64,000 nucleotides of DNA, taken from Pseudovibrio sp947494035. Lineage in GTDB: Bacteria > Pseudomonadota > Alphaproteobacteria > Rhizobiales > Stappiaceae. The notes under the pieces were generated by a model that was not told the origin of the DNA, searched no databases, and worked only from the letters and a program-made list of their open reading frames with translations. Position numbers and translations under genes: made by a program. The stretch is from assembly GCA_947494035.1 (NCBI GenBank), contig CANLTN010000002.1, positions 1 through 64,000 of the forward strand, in the 5' to 3' direction. Positions 35,043 through 44,580 of this stretch are shown one piece after another. Numbering within the stretch: position 1 is the first letter of the stretch; every line of letters begins with the position of its first letter.

Positions 35043-36130
35043 TCCAGTCCTTCCGTCTTATTGGTATTTTTGTAGTGACCTGCATATAGCGAGCTTGCAA
35101 GATATTGCTTTAGAGCAAATCTTGCTAGTACCCCAACCACTGCTGCGGCTGGAATTGCGATCAACATCCCCACAAATCCCAACAAAGAGCCAAAAGCGAA
35201 CAGTGCAAACATGAGCCAGACAGGGTGAAGACCGACACTTCCGCCTAAAAGTTTCGGTTGAAGGACGTTTCCTTCCAGAAACTGACCAAGGACAAATACC
35301 GCCAGCACAGCCCCGATCATGAAAAAATCAGGCCAGAACTGCACCAGAGCAACTCCAATCGACAATCCGAAGCCAACAATTGCGCCTACATATGGAATGA
35401 AGCTGATCAGGCCGGCTGTCAGACCGATCAGCAGGCCGAATTTGAGGCCAATCAGGAGCAGCCCGAGTGCGTAGAACGTGCCCAGTATAATACACATGAG
35501 CACCTGCCCGCGCACGAAGCCTGCGACCACCGCGTCCATATCACTTACGAGCGTGCGAATGGTTTTCTGGTGGTCACGCGGCAGCCAGCTGTCGATGCGC
35601 TCAATCATGCTGTCCCAGTCCAGCAGCAGATAGAACGCAACAACGGGCGTTACGACTGCAAGCCCGATGATGGAGATCAGCGCCTGCCCTCCGCTCCAGA
35701 TTGAGGAGAGCAAGCCACCCACAAAGTTAGCTGCCTGACCAACAAAGGCACCCCAGTCAATTTGCTGCCCCTGCCCGGAAAGATTGCTGATCCTGTCCAG
35801 CTGTGGCCCAAGCGCGTCGCGCAGGAGTGTTTCAAGATTGGCTGCCAGCTCCGGCAGGTATTCAAGAAAGGCTATCAACTGTCTACCCAGAATTGGTAGA
35901 AGGACCACTAGTGCTGTCACGAAAATAATGAGAAATAATAGGAGGATGGTGACTGTTGCCCAGATGCGGCCAAACCCGTGCTCTTCCAGATAATCTGCAA
36001 TGGGGTCAAGAAGATAGGCCAGCGCCATGCCAGCAACAAACGGCAGCAGGATATTCTGGAACACCGAGAGAAACAGAACAAAGGCTGCAAATGACAGCAA
36101 CCAGAAGAGCACCTGCTTGTTCGTATTCAT
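35039..36130 (-). CDS. AI-2E family transporter (PerM-like)
   Basis: A 363-residue membrane protein with about eight helices, including the family region VVAFYLLLDWDSMIERIDSW and a C-terminal GSLLGFVGMLIAIPAAAVVGV. ATG at 36130 follows GGAGA; a TTG at 36142 is an alternative. Members export AI-2 or act as Na+/H+ antiporters or are uncharacterised; function here is open. It is usually next to hda/purM in alphaproteobacteria, as here. Confidence 0.88.
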   Translation of the reverse strand: MNTNKQVLFWLLSFAAFVLFLSVFQNILLPFVAGMALAYLLDPIADYLEEHGFGRIWATVTILLLFLIIFVTALVVLLPILGRQLIAFLEYLPELAANLETLLRDALGPQLDRISNLSGQGQQIDWGAFVGQAANFVGGLLSSIWSGGQALISIIGLAVVTPVVAFYLLLDWDSMIERIDSWLPRDHQKTIRTLVSDMDAVVAGFVRGQVLMCIILGTFYALGLLLIGLKFGLLIGLTAGLISFIPYVGAIVGFGLSIGVALVQFWPDFFMIGAVLAVFVLGQFLEGNVLQPKLLGGSVGLHPVWLMFALFAFGSLLGFVGMLIAIPAAAVVGVLARFALKQYLASSLYAGHYKNTNKTEGLE

Positions 36131-36536
36131 AAATTTCTCCAAATGGAGGTGTGAGCGCCCCTGCTCTCCGATTGCTCGGTCAGGCAGGTGATCGCAGACA
36201 CATTATAATAAGATTAAATTGGTTGTAGTTTCGATCAAGGGATGGCGTCAAGTCGCAGCATCAGGCTTGCCAGAGTAGCTACTCTCTATTTTTGCCAGCT
36301 CATTTTGGGAGCACCTTTCTGCGAGGCGAAAAACTTTCCCTCCAGTGAAGAGATTTTCAGCGCCTCGTCTATTTTGCAAATGCTTAGCTGGTTCTGCACA
36401 GTTCTGCTGATTTCTCGGAGGCAGGTGTTGTTTCCTTTTCGTTTCGGCCTTGCAATTCCCTACAGTTTTGGTTTTATGCCGCCAAATTAAAGAGGCGGTC
36501 ATGCCGCCACACTCTTGATGATGCGGAGCAGTATCC
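36131..36536. other. divergent intergenic region before purM
   Basis: About 406 bp with short open frames on both strands that look non-coding. It should carry the promoters for purM (plus) and the AI-2E/hdaA genes (minus). No purine-type riboswitch seen. Confidence 0.5.
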
Positions 36537-37622
36537 ATGAGCCAGGACCAGACCGGCCAAAACGGCCTCACCTATTCACAAGCGGGCGTCGATATCGATG
36601 CTGGGAACGCACTGGTCAAGCGGATCAGCCCATTGGTCAAAGCAACGCGTCGGCCGGGTGCTGACAGTGACATTGGCGGCTTTGGTGGCCTTTTTGATCT
36701 GAAAGGTGCCGGGTTTAAAGACCCTGTTCTTGTGGCCGCCAATGATGGCGTGGGCACCAAGCTGAAGATCGCGATCGACACCAACGTTCATAATGGCGTG
36801 GGGATAGATCTTGTTGCCATGTGTGTGAACGATCTTGTGGTGCAAGGTGCTGAGCCTTTGTTCTTCCTTGATTATTTCGCGACAGGCGCACTGGACGTGG
36901 ACATGGCAACCGACGTTGTTGCGGGGATTGCAGAGGGCTGCAAGATCTCCGGCGCGGCCCTGATCGGCGGTGAGACCGCTGAAATGCCAGGTATGTATGC
37001 TGCTGGTGATTATGATCTGGCTGGCTTTGCAGTTGGTGCGGCGGAGCGCGGAACATTGCTGCCTTCCAAGGATTTGGGCGAAGGTGACGTTCTACTTGGC
37101 TTGGCTTCTTCCGGCGTTCATTCCAACGGCTTCTCTCTGGTTCGCAAGATCGTTGAAGTGTCTGGCCTGACATGGGCAGACAAAGCACCGTTTGATGCTG
37201 ACAAAACGCTTGGCGAAGCGCTGATGGAGCCTACCCGCATTTATGTAAAGCCGTTGCTTGCGGCGATTAAAGAGACCAATGGTATCAAAGCCTTGGCACA
37301 CATTACCGGCGGTGGCCTTCCGGAAAACCTGCCGCGTGTTTTGCCTGAGGGACTGGCAGCGCGGATCGATCTTTCTTCAATTGTGCCTCCTGCGGTGTTC
37401 GGTTGGTTGGCTGAAACTGGCAGTATTGCGCAGTTTGAGATGCTGCGGACCTTCAACTGCGGTGTTGGTATGGTCGTTGCTGTTGCAGCTGATAGAGCAG
37501 AGGCTGTCCGCGAAGTGCTTGAACGTGAAGGCGAAACTGTTGTGACGCTTGGCACATTGGAAGCTGCGCAGGATGGTGCTGAGCAGGTTGTGTTTGACGG
37601 TTCGCTGGGTTTTGCCAAATGA
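36537..37622 (+). CDS. purM: phosphoribosylformylglycinamidine cyclo-ligase
   Basis: A 361-residue AIR synthetase, step five of purine synthesis (FGAM to AIR). Typical sequence: YSQAGVDIDAGNALVKRI, GGFGGLFDL, LVAANDGVGTKLKIA, MCVNDLVVQGAEPLFFLDYF, GGETAEMPGMY and AHITGGGLPENLPR. AIR-synthase N and C domains are complete. It overlaps purN by 4 bp. Confidence 0.97.
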   Translation: MSQDQTGQNGLTYSQAGVDIDAGNALVKRISPLVKATRRPGADSDIGGFGGLFDLKGAGFKDPVLVAANDGVGTKLKIAIDTNVHNGVGIDLVAMCVNDLVVQGAEPLFFLDYFATGALDVDMATDVVAGIAEGCKISGAALIGGETAEMPGMYAAGDYDLAGFAVGAAERGTLLPSKDLGEGDVLLGLASSGVHSNGFSLVRKIVEVSGLTWADKAPFDADKTLGEALMEPTRIYVKPLLAAIKETNGIKALAHITGGGLPENLPRVLPEGLAARIDLSSIVPPAVFGWLAETGSIAQFEMLRTFNCGVGMVVAVAADRAEAVREVLEREGETVVTLGTLEAAQDGAEQVVFDGSLGFAK

Positions 37623-38272
37623 GCGCGCAGCCGAAAAAACGTGTTGGTGTTCTGATTTCAGGGCGCGGGTCCAACATGGTGTCTCTTATCGAGGCAGCCA
37701 AAGCCCCTGATTATCCAGCGGAAATCGTTGTGGTCGGCTCAAACCGGCCAGATGCAAAGGGGCTCGACCGCGCGTCTGACGAAGGTTTTGCGACGTTTGC
37801 GCTGGATCACAAGCTTTACGGCAAGGATCGGGAGGCTTTTGAGCGAGACCTGCATTCCAAACTCCTGGAACACAACGTGGAACTGCTTGTTCTTGCAGGC
37901 TTTTTGCGCATTCTAACCCCTTGGTTTGTCGACCAGTGGCAGGGCCGTGTGATCAACATCCACCCTGCCCTGTTGCCTAGTTTTCCGGGACTACATACGC
38001 ATGAGCGGGCGCTTGAGGAAGGTGTTCGCATTCATGGCGCCACCGTGCACTTCCTGACCTCAGAAATGGATGTGGGGCCGATCATCGCGCAGGGCGCTGT
38101 CCCCGTTCTGGACGGGGATAAACCGGATGAGCTAGCGGCTCGGGTTTTGGCGGTGGAGCATGAGATCTATCCCAAGGCCCTTGCGGCTGTTGCCAGCGGC
38201 AAAGCGACGATTGACGGCTTCCGCGTGATTGTTGAAGACGCTAAACCTTCGGATAAAAGCCTTATTTGTTAA
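37619..38272 (+). CDS. purN: phosphoribosylglycinamide formyltransferase
   Basis: A 217-residue enzyme that transfers formyl from 10-formyl-THF to GAR. Family motifs: VLISGRGSNMVSLIEA, AGFLRILTPWFVD, the catalytic INIHPALLPSFPGLHTHERA and TVHFLTSEMDVGPIIAQ (Asn-His-Asp triad). ATGA overlap with purM gives translational coupling. A terminator follows. fhs at 14806 could supply part of the 10-formyl-THF. Confidence 0.97.
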   Translation: MSAQPKKRVGVLISGRGSNMVSLIEAAKAPDYPAEIVVVGSNRPDAKGLDRASDEGFATFALDHKLYGKDREAFERDLHSKLLEHNVELLVLAGFLRILTPWFVDQWQGRVINIHPALLPSFPGLHTHERALEEGVRIHGATVHFLTSEMDVGPIIAQGAVPVLDGDKPDELAARVLAVEHEIYPKALAAVASGKATIDGFRVIVEDAKPSDKSLIC

Positions 38273-38302
38273 CGAGATAAGGCTCTCTTCCAGAAATACA
38301 AC

Positions 38303-38336
38303 AAAGGTCGCCGACGCTCTCGTCTGCGGCCTTTTT
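38303..38336 (+). terminator. rho-independent terminator after purMN
   Basis: AAAGGTCGCCGACG pairs with CGTCTGCGGCCTTT (one mismatch and a G-T pair) around CTCT, followed by TTTTT. It lies 31 bp past purN. Confidence 0.85.
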
Positions 38337-38389
38337 CGTTTGCGTTGATATGTGCGTTGGTTTGCGCAATTTACGTTTTTTGTGCGTTC

Positions 38390-40483
38390 CTATACCTTGC
38401 GCACCGCAACATGGATGTCGTGAAAGGCAGCTCCGCCGAAAGGTGCCGTTTGGTCGGCGCTGGTGAGGGTGTTGATGCCGTTGCCGTGCTCGTGAGATGC
38501 GTTGGGCCAGATGCCTTCTGCGATGATCGTTCCCTTTTGAGGACGGTCACCAACGGAGGCGTGCAGGTAGACTTCGCCGCGGTGGTTGGAGAGGATGATC
38601 TTGTCGCCCTCTGCAACGCCCAGCGCGGTTGCGTCGTCTGCGTGCAGCATGGCGGTTGGGCGTCCTTCCTTCTTCAGTGAGCTTGGTGTCTCGTTGAAGG
38701 TGGAGTTGAGGAACGAGCGTGATGGCGAGGTGGCGAGGCGGAACGGATAGTCCTGTGTCGGGGTCTCGTTGATGTCCCAATGATCCGGCAGAGCCGGCAT
38801 TTGTTGCCATGGCCCCATTGGCCCAGCGTTTGGAGCTGGTACATTCGGCCAGTCGGGCTTGAAGCGGAATTTTCCGTCCTCATAGCCGAAGCCATTGATG
38901 TAGTGGGCTTCGTCGAAATCTGGCTGACAGTCGAGCCAGCGTTTTTCTTCCAGCTCTTTCAGGCCGCCGGGGTACTTGGAGTTTTTAAGCATCCAGTCGA
39001 TGTGCTCGCGGGCGGTCATGTCGTGGGCTTCGTGCTTATCCCCGCCGAGACGTTTGATAAGTTCGTTGAGGACAAACAGGTTCGGCTTGGCTTCGCCCGG
39101 GGCGTCGACCAGTTTTGGACCGAAGAGAATGTTCTGATGTCCGCCACCTTTGTAGATATCGTCATGTTCCAGAAACTGGGTTGCTGGCAGGACGATATCG
39201 GCCATTAAGGCAGTTTCGGTCATGAACTGCTCGTGGACCACGGTGAACAGGTCTTCGCGGGCAAAGCCTTGTTTGATGAGGGCCTGCTCAGGCGCTACAG
39301 ACACCGGATTGGTGTTCTGGATCAGCATGGCGGTGACTGGAGGGCCACCCATGAGCGCGTCCTTATCGCCTGTGAGCACGCGGCCAACCTGAGACATGTC
39401 GAGTTTGCGGATGGAGCTGTCATGGAGCGAGTGGGCTTCGACCATCGACATGTTGAGACCGAAGATAGCACCGTTGTTATGGAAAGCGCCGCCGCCCTCG
39501 TACTGGTAGTGACCGCCAACGACTGCAATACAGCTTGCAGCATGCATGGAAACGACGCCGTTGCGTTGGCGGGTGAAGCCGTAGCCGAGGCGGAAGAAGG
39601 TCTTTTTGGTTTCGCCAACCAGTTTTGCGAAGTCTTCGATCTGCTCGACAGTCAGGCCAGTGATCTGGCTGGCCCATTCAGAGCTGCGGGTTTTCAGGTG
39701 TTCTTCGAGCTCTGCAGGCGCGTCGGCGTATTTTTCCATGTAGGCGCGGTCGGCATAGCCATCACGGAACAGAACATGCATGACGGCGCAGGCGAGCGCT
39801 GCATCAGAGCCCGGTTTCAGGACAAGGCCTATATCGGCCTGTTTCATTGTCTCGGTCTTATAGACATCAACGACAACGATCTTGGCCCCACGGGTTTTGC
39901 GGGCCTTAATGGCGTGGGTCATGACGTTGATCTGGGTGGCGACCGGATTGGTGCCCCAGATGACGACCGTGTCAGCGAGTGCCATTTCGCGCGGGTCCGG
40001 CCCAGCGAGCTTGCCGGTTCCAGCTATATACCCAGTCCATGCCATGTTGGTGCAGAAGGTCTGGTACATACCGGAGTAGCTTTTGGCGTTGCGCAGGCGA
40101 TTGATGCTGTCGCGCTGAACAAGCCCCATGGTGCCCGCGAAGAAGTAAGGCCAAACGGTCTGCGGGCCGTGCTTCTTTTCCGCTTCAAGGAATTTCTCGG
40201 TAACTTCCTGAAGCGCCTCGTCCCAGCTGATTTCTTCAAACTGACCCGAGCCTTTGGGGCCTTTACGGCGTAACGGCTTTGTCAGACGGTCTGGATGATG
40301 CAGTCGTTCGGAGTAGCGGGCGACTTTTGCGCAGATGACACCGGCGGTGTAGTCGTTGTCGCGCGTGCCGTGAATACGTCCTATACGTCCGTTTGCAAAG
40401 ACTTCCACCTCAAGCGCACAGGTTGAAGGGCAATCATGAGGACATGCGGAGGCAAACCTTTGCGGCTTTTCGGGCTTGGACAT
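38390..40483 (-). CDS. molybdopterin oxidoreductase (bis-MGD family)
   Basis: A 697-residue catalytic subunit of the DMSO-reductase superfamily. An N-terminal [4Fe-4S] site reads CPHDCPSTC with a fourth cysteine in GVICAKVARY. Cofactor-binding stretches include TVVIWGTNPVATQINVM, FFRLGYGFTRQRNG and the C-terminal molydopterin-dinucleotide domain (LHADDATALGVAEGDKIIL). The ATG at 40483 is preferred; an in-frame TTG at 40555 would add 24 residues before the conserved start. No Tat signal, electron-transfer or membrane subunit is adjacent, so it is probably cytoplasmic. Substrate unknown. Confidence 0.88.
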   Translation of the reverse strand: MSKPEKPQRFASACPHDCPSTCALEVEVFANGRIGRIHGTRDNDYTAGVICAKVARYSERLHHPDRLTKPLRRKGPKGSGQFEEISWDEALQEVTEKFLEAEKKHGPQTVWPYFFAGTMGLVQRDSINRLRNAKSYSGMYQTFCTNMAWTGYIAGTGKLAGPDPREMALADTVVIWGTNPVATQINVMTHAIKARKTRGAKIVVVDVYKTETMKQADIGLVLKPGSDAALACAVMHVLFRDGYADRAYMEKYADAPAELEEHLKTRSSEWASQITGLTVEQIEDFAKLVGETKKTFFRLGYGFTRQRNGVVSMHAASCIAVVGGHYQYEGGGAFHNNGAIFGLNMSMVEAHSLHDSSIRKLDMSQVGRVLTGDKDALMGGPPVTAMLIQNTNPVSVAPEQALIKQGFAREDLFTVVHEQFMTETALMADIVLPATQFLEHDDIYKGGGHQNILFGPKLVDAPGEAKPNLFVLNELIKRLGGDKHEAHDMTAREHIDWMLKNSKYPGGLKELEEKRWLDCQPDFDEAHYINGFGYEDGKFRFKPDWPNVPAPNAGPMGPWQQMPALPDHWDINETPTQDYPFRLATSPSRSFLNSTFNETPSSLKKEGRPTAMLHADDATALGVAEGDKIILSNHRGEVYLHASVGDRPQKGTIIAEGIWPNASHEHGNGINTLTSADQTAPFGGAAFHDIHVAVRKV

Positions 40484-40664
40484 GCTTGGCGTACTCGGTA
40501 AGAAGTGTGTTTGAACTTGTTCTCGTTGCACAAACAGATCACGGGAAACGCTCAAGTTGTCAAGAAACCAAGCGCAAATAATAGGTAATTTGACGTTTTC
40601 TTGAAGCGGTGTATGTGGGTTCTTGCGGGTCTGCCTGCCTGAGCTTCCACGTTTTGGCCCCTCC

Positions 40665-41228
40665 CTACTTCTTGACAGCCTCCCACGCCATTCTCACCAG
40701 AAACTTCCTGTCTTTGCCGGAAACCACCCGTTCTGTACTTAGCAATGTATAAGCCGGACCAACAATGAGCGCAGAGGCGACAGACCAGGGAATTGGTTTG
40801 ACTGCCCCCAGTACACGCCAAGTTGCATAGAGCGCCTCTCCTTGCAGGTGAACCTGTTCCATCTGTTGCTTAATGGGGACAAAGTCATCATCTGATCGTG
40901 CTCTTACTTTGAGCTCTTCAAAAAGGCGGAACAAATCCGGGTTGTCACTTCCCCAGCGGACCAAGCCGTTAACTGATGCTTTGATGGTGTCTTCCGCGCT
41001 CGCACTTTGCGGAGTATTGCGCGCTTCTCTGGTCCAGCCCGCAACCGCTTGGTCCCATAGCGCGATGGCCAGATCCGGCTTATCCTCAAAGCATTGATGC
41101 AGAACGGCGCTTTTTACCCTGCTTTTCCTGCAGATCTGCGCAAGTGTTGTCGTCGCATAGCCTTGTGTCAGAAACAGCTGCAAAGCCGCATCCAAGATAG
41201 ACTGATGTGGGTTGTTGTCATTGGCCAC
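40665..41228 (-). CDS. TetR family transcriptional regulator
   Basis: A 187-residue protein starting with GTG. N-terminal HTH around residues 10-52 (SILDAALQLFLTQGYATTTL, then RVKSAVLHQCFEDKPDLA); helical ligand domain after. It is encoded on the same strand as the molybdopterin oxidoreductase, 181 bp upstream of that gene, so control of that enzyme is plausible but not shown. Confidence 0.85.
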   Translation of the reverse strand: MANDNNPHQSILDAALQLFLTQGYATTTLAQICRKSRVKSAVLHQCFEDKPDLAIALWDQAVAGWTREARNTPQSASAEDTIKASVNGLVRWGSDNPDLFRLFEELKVRARSDDDFVPIKQQMEQVHLQGEALYATWRVLGAVKPIPWSVASALIVGPAYTLLSTERVVSGKDRKFLVRMAWEAVKK

Positions 41229-41735
41229 GAAAAAACCATTCCAAGATTAACCGTGGGCGTGCCTGATATTAGGTCAGATTGCGCCCATGGTAGCGCTCGT
41301 GCCGAGCTTTTAGCTCACAGCACGCAACGCGAGGTTCTACACCCTCTCATCTTCGGAGCTAACCGCTTGTTTTTCGTTTCATACCTACGACAAATTCTAG
41401 ATTGTTATCATTAATTTGTTTCATCGATTTCCGATGATACCTGCAGATCATAAGCCCAGAGATCCCCGCTTGAGACAGATCAGGATTATATGTTCCCGTT
41501 ATGTTCCAAGGTCCTTTTATGGGCCTCTGCTCTTTTGCAGGCGGCAGGAACGCATTCCAACACGAATAATGCGGCTACGTTCCCCATATGTTCACGGTAT
41601 ATTGATTTTAGAGGGAGCCATCACTGCAAAGTCCCGTTTGCATACTCGTGTGGCCTGTAGCATTCCGTTTTTTGAAAGCGGGCTGGTCCGGTGTGGTCTT
41701 CAGTCCACCTTGCTTTTTCATTGCTGTCTGGGGCG
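41229..41735. other. intergenic region without recognisable gene
   Basis: About 507 bp between two TetR genes. Open frames here have no recognisable product and unusual composition. No tRNA, terminator or transposase remnant identified. Confidence 0.45.
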
Positions 41736-42350
41736 TTAGTGAACAACCGGCTGGTTTTCCAGTCGTTCAAGGCTGGCGTCTGCGAGATTGTAAAGATCGT
41801 CTCTCTTCACCCCTTCACAGGCCTGCTTGATGATGATGACCATCATCTCTGTATAGAAGTCAGCCATCTCGACAGGGTTGAAGCTGGTTGCGAACCGGCC
41901 TTTGCAGTCTTCCAGTTTCTGGACAAGGCGGGCGTTGGCCTGCTCTTTCATGTGGATCAACTGTCTGGCAATGATGCCGTCGGTATCCGGCATCTCCAGC
42001 AGTTTGACTGCAAGAAAGCCGTCTTCCACCTCTTCGCCTTCACAGAATATCTCGATGCATTCGTAAAGCGCGATGCGGATGGCTCCGACCGGATTGCAGT
42101 GCATGGCAAAGCCGGAGAGGATCTGGTGCTCGTATCTGCGCAAGTACCACTTGACCACGTTAGCAAACAGGTTGGCCGTATCATGAAAGGTTTGCGACAA
42201 CCTCTCATAGGGCACACCTGTGACTACACTGATCTGTTCCAGCGAGGTTGCTTCCACGCCCGAGTTGGAGAACTCGTGAATGGAGGCTTCAAATGTTTTC
42301 GTTAGACTGATTGGTGCTGATCGGCTGGTGGTAACGTTCTCAGTTCTCAT
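41736..42350 (-). CDS. TetR-like transcriptional regulator
   Basis: A 204-residue protein with a weaker but TetR-shaped N-terminus (about residues 15-60: TKTFEASIHEFSNSGVEATS, then EQISVVTGVPYERLSQTF) and a helical C-terminal domain (YLRRYEHQILSGF, FYTEMMVIIIKQACEG). ATG at 42350, one codon inside a possible TTG start. Isolated on both sides by non-coding DNA; target unknown. Confidence 0.72.
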   Translation of the reverse strand: MRTENVTTSRSAPISLTKTFEASIHEFSNSGVEATSLEQISVVTGVPYERLSQTFHDTANLFANVVKWYLRRYEHQILSGFAMHCNPVGAIRIALYECIEIFCEGEEVEDGFLAVKLLEMPDTDGIIARQLIHMKEQANARLVQKLEDCKGRFATSFNPVEMADFYTEMMVIIIKQACEGVKRDDLYNLADASLERLENQPVVH

Positions 42351-42963
42351 CAAAAATCACTCATCCCTTTCTTGTCGGCCTGTGTGTTTTCTGGTCACCC
42401 TACCAATCTACGCCCTTTAGAGAAGGCGGCAATATACCCCAAGGCGAACAGGACTCACCCTTAACAAGAGGTAAGTGAACTGCAAAAGGTTATAGAAAAA
42501 TTGTAATAATCAGGCGTGCCTCATGACCGCCAACCGGCCTTAGTTTGCAGCAGCCCTGGGCCTTTTCAGTTAAAACTCGTGCATTCCTCTGTACACATTA
42601 TGGCTAAATCCCGATAATTCTTCGGAAGTACACCTGCTGCTGCCACTCCGAGCAAACAGGGCGACCGGAGGATAAAGTGGCATCTTTTCTTGTGGAGCTA
42701 TGCGCGCGGTAGCCTCTACCAAGCGCACACAGGGCAGCGGAGTGAAAAGCACAACCTATGAAGTGTAATCTGAGGTTGGATTGCGGCAAGGCCGCTCAGA
42801 GCCCAAAGGGGTTCATCAGCGCATCGGCCATGATTGACCGTGATTTCGCATAATAGTGCATGAGCGTACACCATCTTCTGGCGACCTCACTGTCGCAGTA
42901 TCACGCTCATGCAGACTATTCGTTTTTCTTGAGGGGAACCTTCAGGCTCATCCGGCATCTGGA
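42351..42963. other. intergenic region without recognisable gene
   Basis: About 613 bp between the TetR-like gene and the GlcG/HbpS gene. Several short frames on both strands lack family features. It may contain decayed coding sequence; nothing firm can be named. Confidence 0.45.
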
Positions 42964-43437
42964 TCAGCGCATGGCTTCCAATGCGGTTGCAGCGCAGGTT
43001 GCATCATTTTCCATCGTGCTGCCAGCAACGCCAACTGCGCCGACCATGGCGCTTTCTCCAACAATGACGGGAAGGCCACCAGCGATGGCCACCGTACCCG
43101 GAAACTGCTTGAAGACCGGAGCATCTTCCAGAATCTCTTGCACCTCTTCTGTTGGCAGGCCCCATGCCAGCGAGGTGTTAGCCTTGAGGGTTGCCGCTTT
43201 GTAGCTGGCTGGCAGAGCGTCATCCATGCGCACAGAGGCGACGACATCTTCACCGCGGTCAACGATTACGATAGACAGGTTCCATCCGTTTTCCTTGGCC
43301 TGCGCCACACATGCGCTTACGCCCTTGCCCGCCTCATCAAGGCTCAAATATGGCCGAGTGTTTTCCTGAGCGGTGGCCGCACTTGTTCCCACGACCAGAC
43401 AGGCGCTCAAGAGAAGATATTTTGCACTAATATTCAT
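42964..43437 (-). CDS. secreted GlcG/HbpS family (DUF336) protein
   Basis: A 157-residue protein with a signal peptide (KYLLLSACLVVGTSAATAQ) and a GlcG/HbpS-like domain: LSIVIVDRGEDVVASVRMDD, SYKAATLKANTSLAWG, GGLPVIVGESAMVGAVGVAG and a C-terminal CAATALEAM. Family members bind haem or corrinoid-like ligands or are of unknown function; the conserved glycine-rich segment is present. Periplasmic location inferred from the signal. Confidence 0.85.
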   Translation of the reverse strand: MNISAKYLLLSACLVVGTSAATAQENTRPYLSLDEAGKGVSACVAQAKENGWNLSIVIVDRGEDVVASVRMDDALPASYKAATLKANTSLAWGLPTEEVQEILEDAPVFKQFPGTVAIAGGLPVIVGESAMVGAVGVAGSTMENDATCAATALEAMR

Positions 43438-43580
43438 ATATTTATCTTGCGCTCCATTATCCCGCGTGCGCGCGGACTTAATTTTATAATTGTGTCCTAA
43501 AAAAGGGAGCCCAGCGCATTCTCAGGGTTATTCAACCCTTTCAGCGCAACGATCTTCAGGCTTACGTAGATGACCGCATG

Positions 43581-43620
43581 AAAAAACCCGTCTGATGCCT
43601 TGCGGGATCAAACGGGCTTT
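43581..43620 (-). terminator. rho-independent terminator after ndk
   Basis: Imperfect stem: on the plus strand AAACCCGTCTGAT pairs with ATCAAACGGGCTTT around about 10 nt; on the minus strand the stem is followed by a run of T. It lies 39 bp past the ndk stop. Confidence 0.8.
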
Positions 43621-43658
43621 GTCTGATTTCAGCGTACTGCCAAAATCGTATGGCTGGA

Positions 43659-44081
43659 TTAGCCTACGATTTCGGTGCCGGAGAACCAGTAAGAGATTTC
43701 TTCAGCAGCTGTTTCAGGTGCATCAGAACCGTGTACAGAGTTTTCGCCGATGGACAGAGCGAATTCCTTACGGATGGTGCCTTCAGCAGCGTCCGCAGGG
43801 TTGGTTGCGCCCATGACTTCACGGTTTTTCGCGATTGCGTTTTCACCTTCCAGAACCTGAACGATGGTTGGGCCGGAAGACATGAATTCGGTCAGCTCAC
43901 CAAAGAACGGACGCTCTTTGTGAACAGCGTAGAAACCTTCTGCTTCACGCAGGGACATCCAAACGCGCTTGGATGCAACAACGCGGAGGCCAGCTTCTTC
44001 GAGCTTAGCGGTGATAGCACCGGTCAGGTTGCGCTTGGTTGCGTCCGGCTTGATCATGGAAAAGGTGCGTTCAATCGCCAT
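43659..44081 (-). CDS. ndk: nucleoside diphosphate kinase
   Basis: A 140-residue enzyme that equilibrates nucleoside tri- and diphosphates. It opens MAIERTFSMIKPDATKRNL and carries the active-site histidine in ENSVHGSDAPETA, with NREVMGATNPADA upstream. The ATG at 44081 is chosen by homology to the family start; an upstream in-frame start at 44096 would add five residues. It is followed by a terminator and stands alone. Confidence 0.97.
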   Translation of the reverse strand: MAIERTFSMIKPDATKRNLTGAITAKLEEAGLRVVASKRVWMSLREAEGFYAVHKERPFFGELTEFMSSGPTIVQVLEGENAIAKNREVMGATNPADAAEGTIRKEFALSIGENSVHGSDAPETAAEEISYWFSGTEIVG

Positions 44082-44580
44082 CGTTATTACCTGCATTTTT
44101 GCGAGCGTCCCGAAGGCCGCTCTCTTTGAAAAATCTTTTTCCCTGTGGCGTCAAAAAGCACGCCACAAAGGTTCGCGCGAGATATACTTAATGTCCCCCG
44201 CAAAAAGCAAGAGGGTATATCCGTATTCCCACGTTGGCCTGCGCAATACTGGCCGAAAACTGGAGGTTATGATGCGCGTATGCAGGTTAGCAGGCTGGTG
44301 ACTGCTCCCGGACCGTGGCGCCGGGCGCGCTCGCCCTACACACCATCGCTACGAAGCCCCTTAAATTTCAGAGGGCAATTACAGAGTCCATGGATGCAAG
44401 CCTCGGCATTTTGGAAAAAGACCTAAGTTTCCAACAGGTTCTGTGCACGCATGGCAGATATGCATATCTGATTGCGACTTCACGTCTCCCCCTGCAACCG
44501 GATTAGTTTGAGGTGGGTCAATTTGTGGACGTAAAAAGGAGGGCATTATTGTTGCAACGAACATGCAAGAGGATACCCCT
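44082..44580. other. divergent intergenic region ndk / DinB
   Basis: About 499 bp with no plausible gene; it carries the ndk promoter and, at 44455-44470, a perfect 16-bp palindrome. A CG-rich stretch lies near 44310-44340. Confidence 0.5.
44455..44470. promoter_or_regulatory. perfect palindrome, possible operator
   Basis: CAGATATGCATATCTG is a perfect 16-bp dyad, 110 bp upstream of the DinB gene. Such AT-rich palindromes are often bound by dimeric regulators; no protein can be assigned. Confidence 0.3.

Noticed and set aside
36242..36571. Open frames on both strands upstream of purM
   Set aside because: They overlap one another, match no family and have no convincing ribosome site; the region is better read as promoter DNA.
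42351..42963. Possible transposon remnant or hidden gene
   Set aside because: No terminal repeats, transposase motifs or family resemblance could be seen on either strand.
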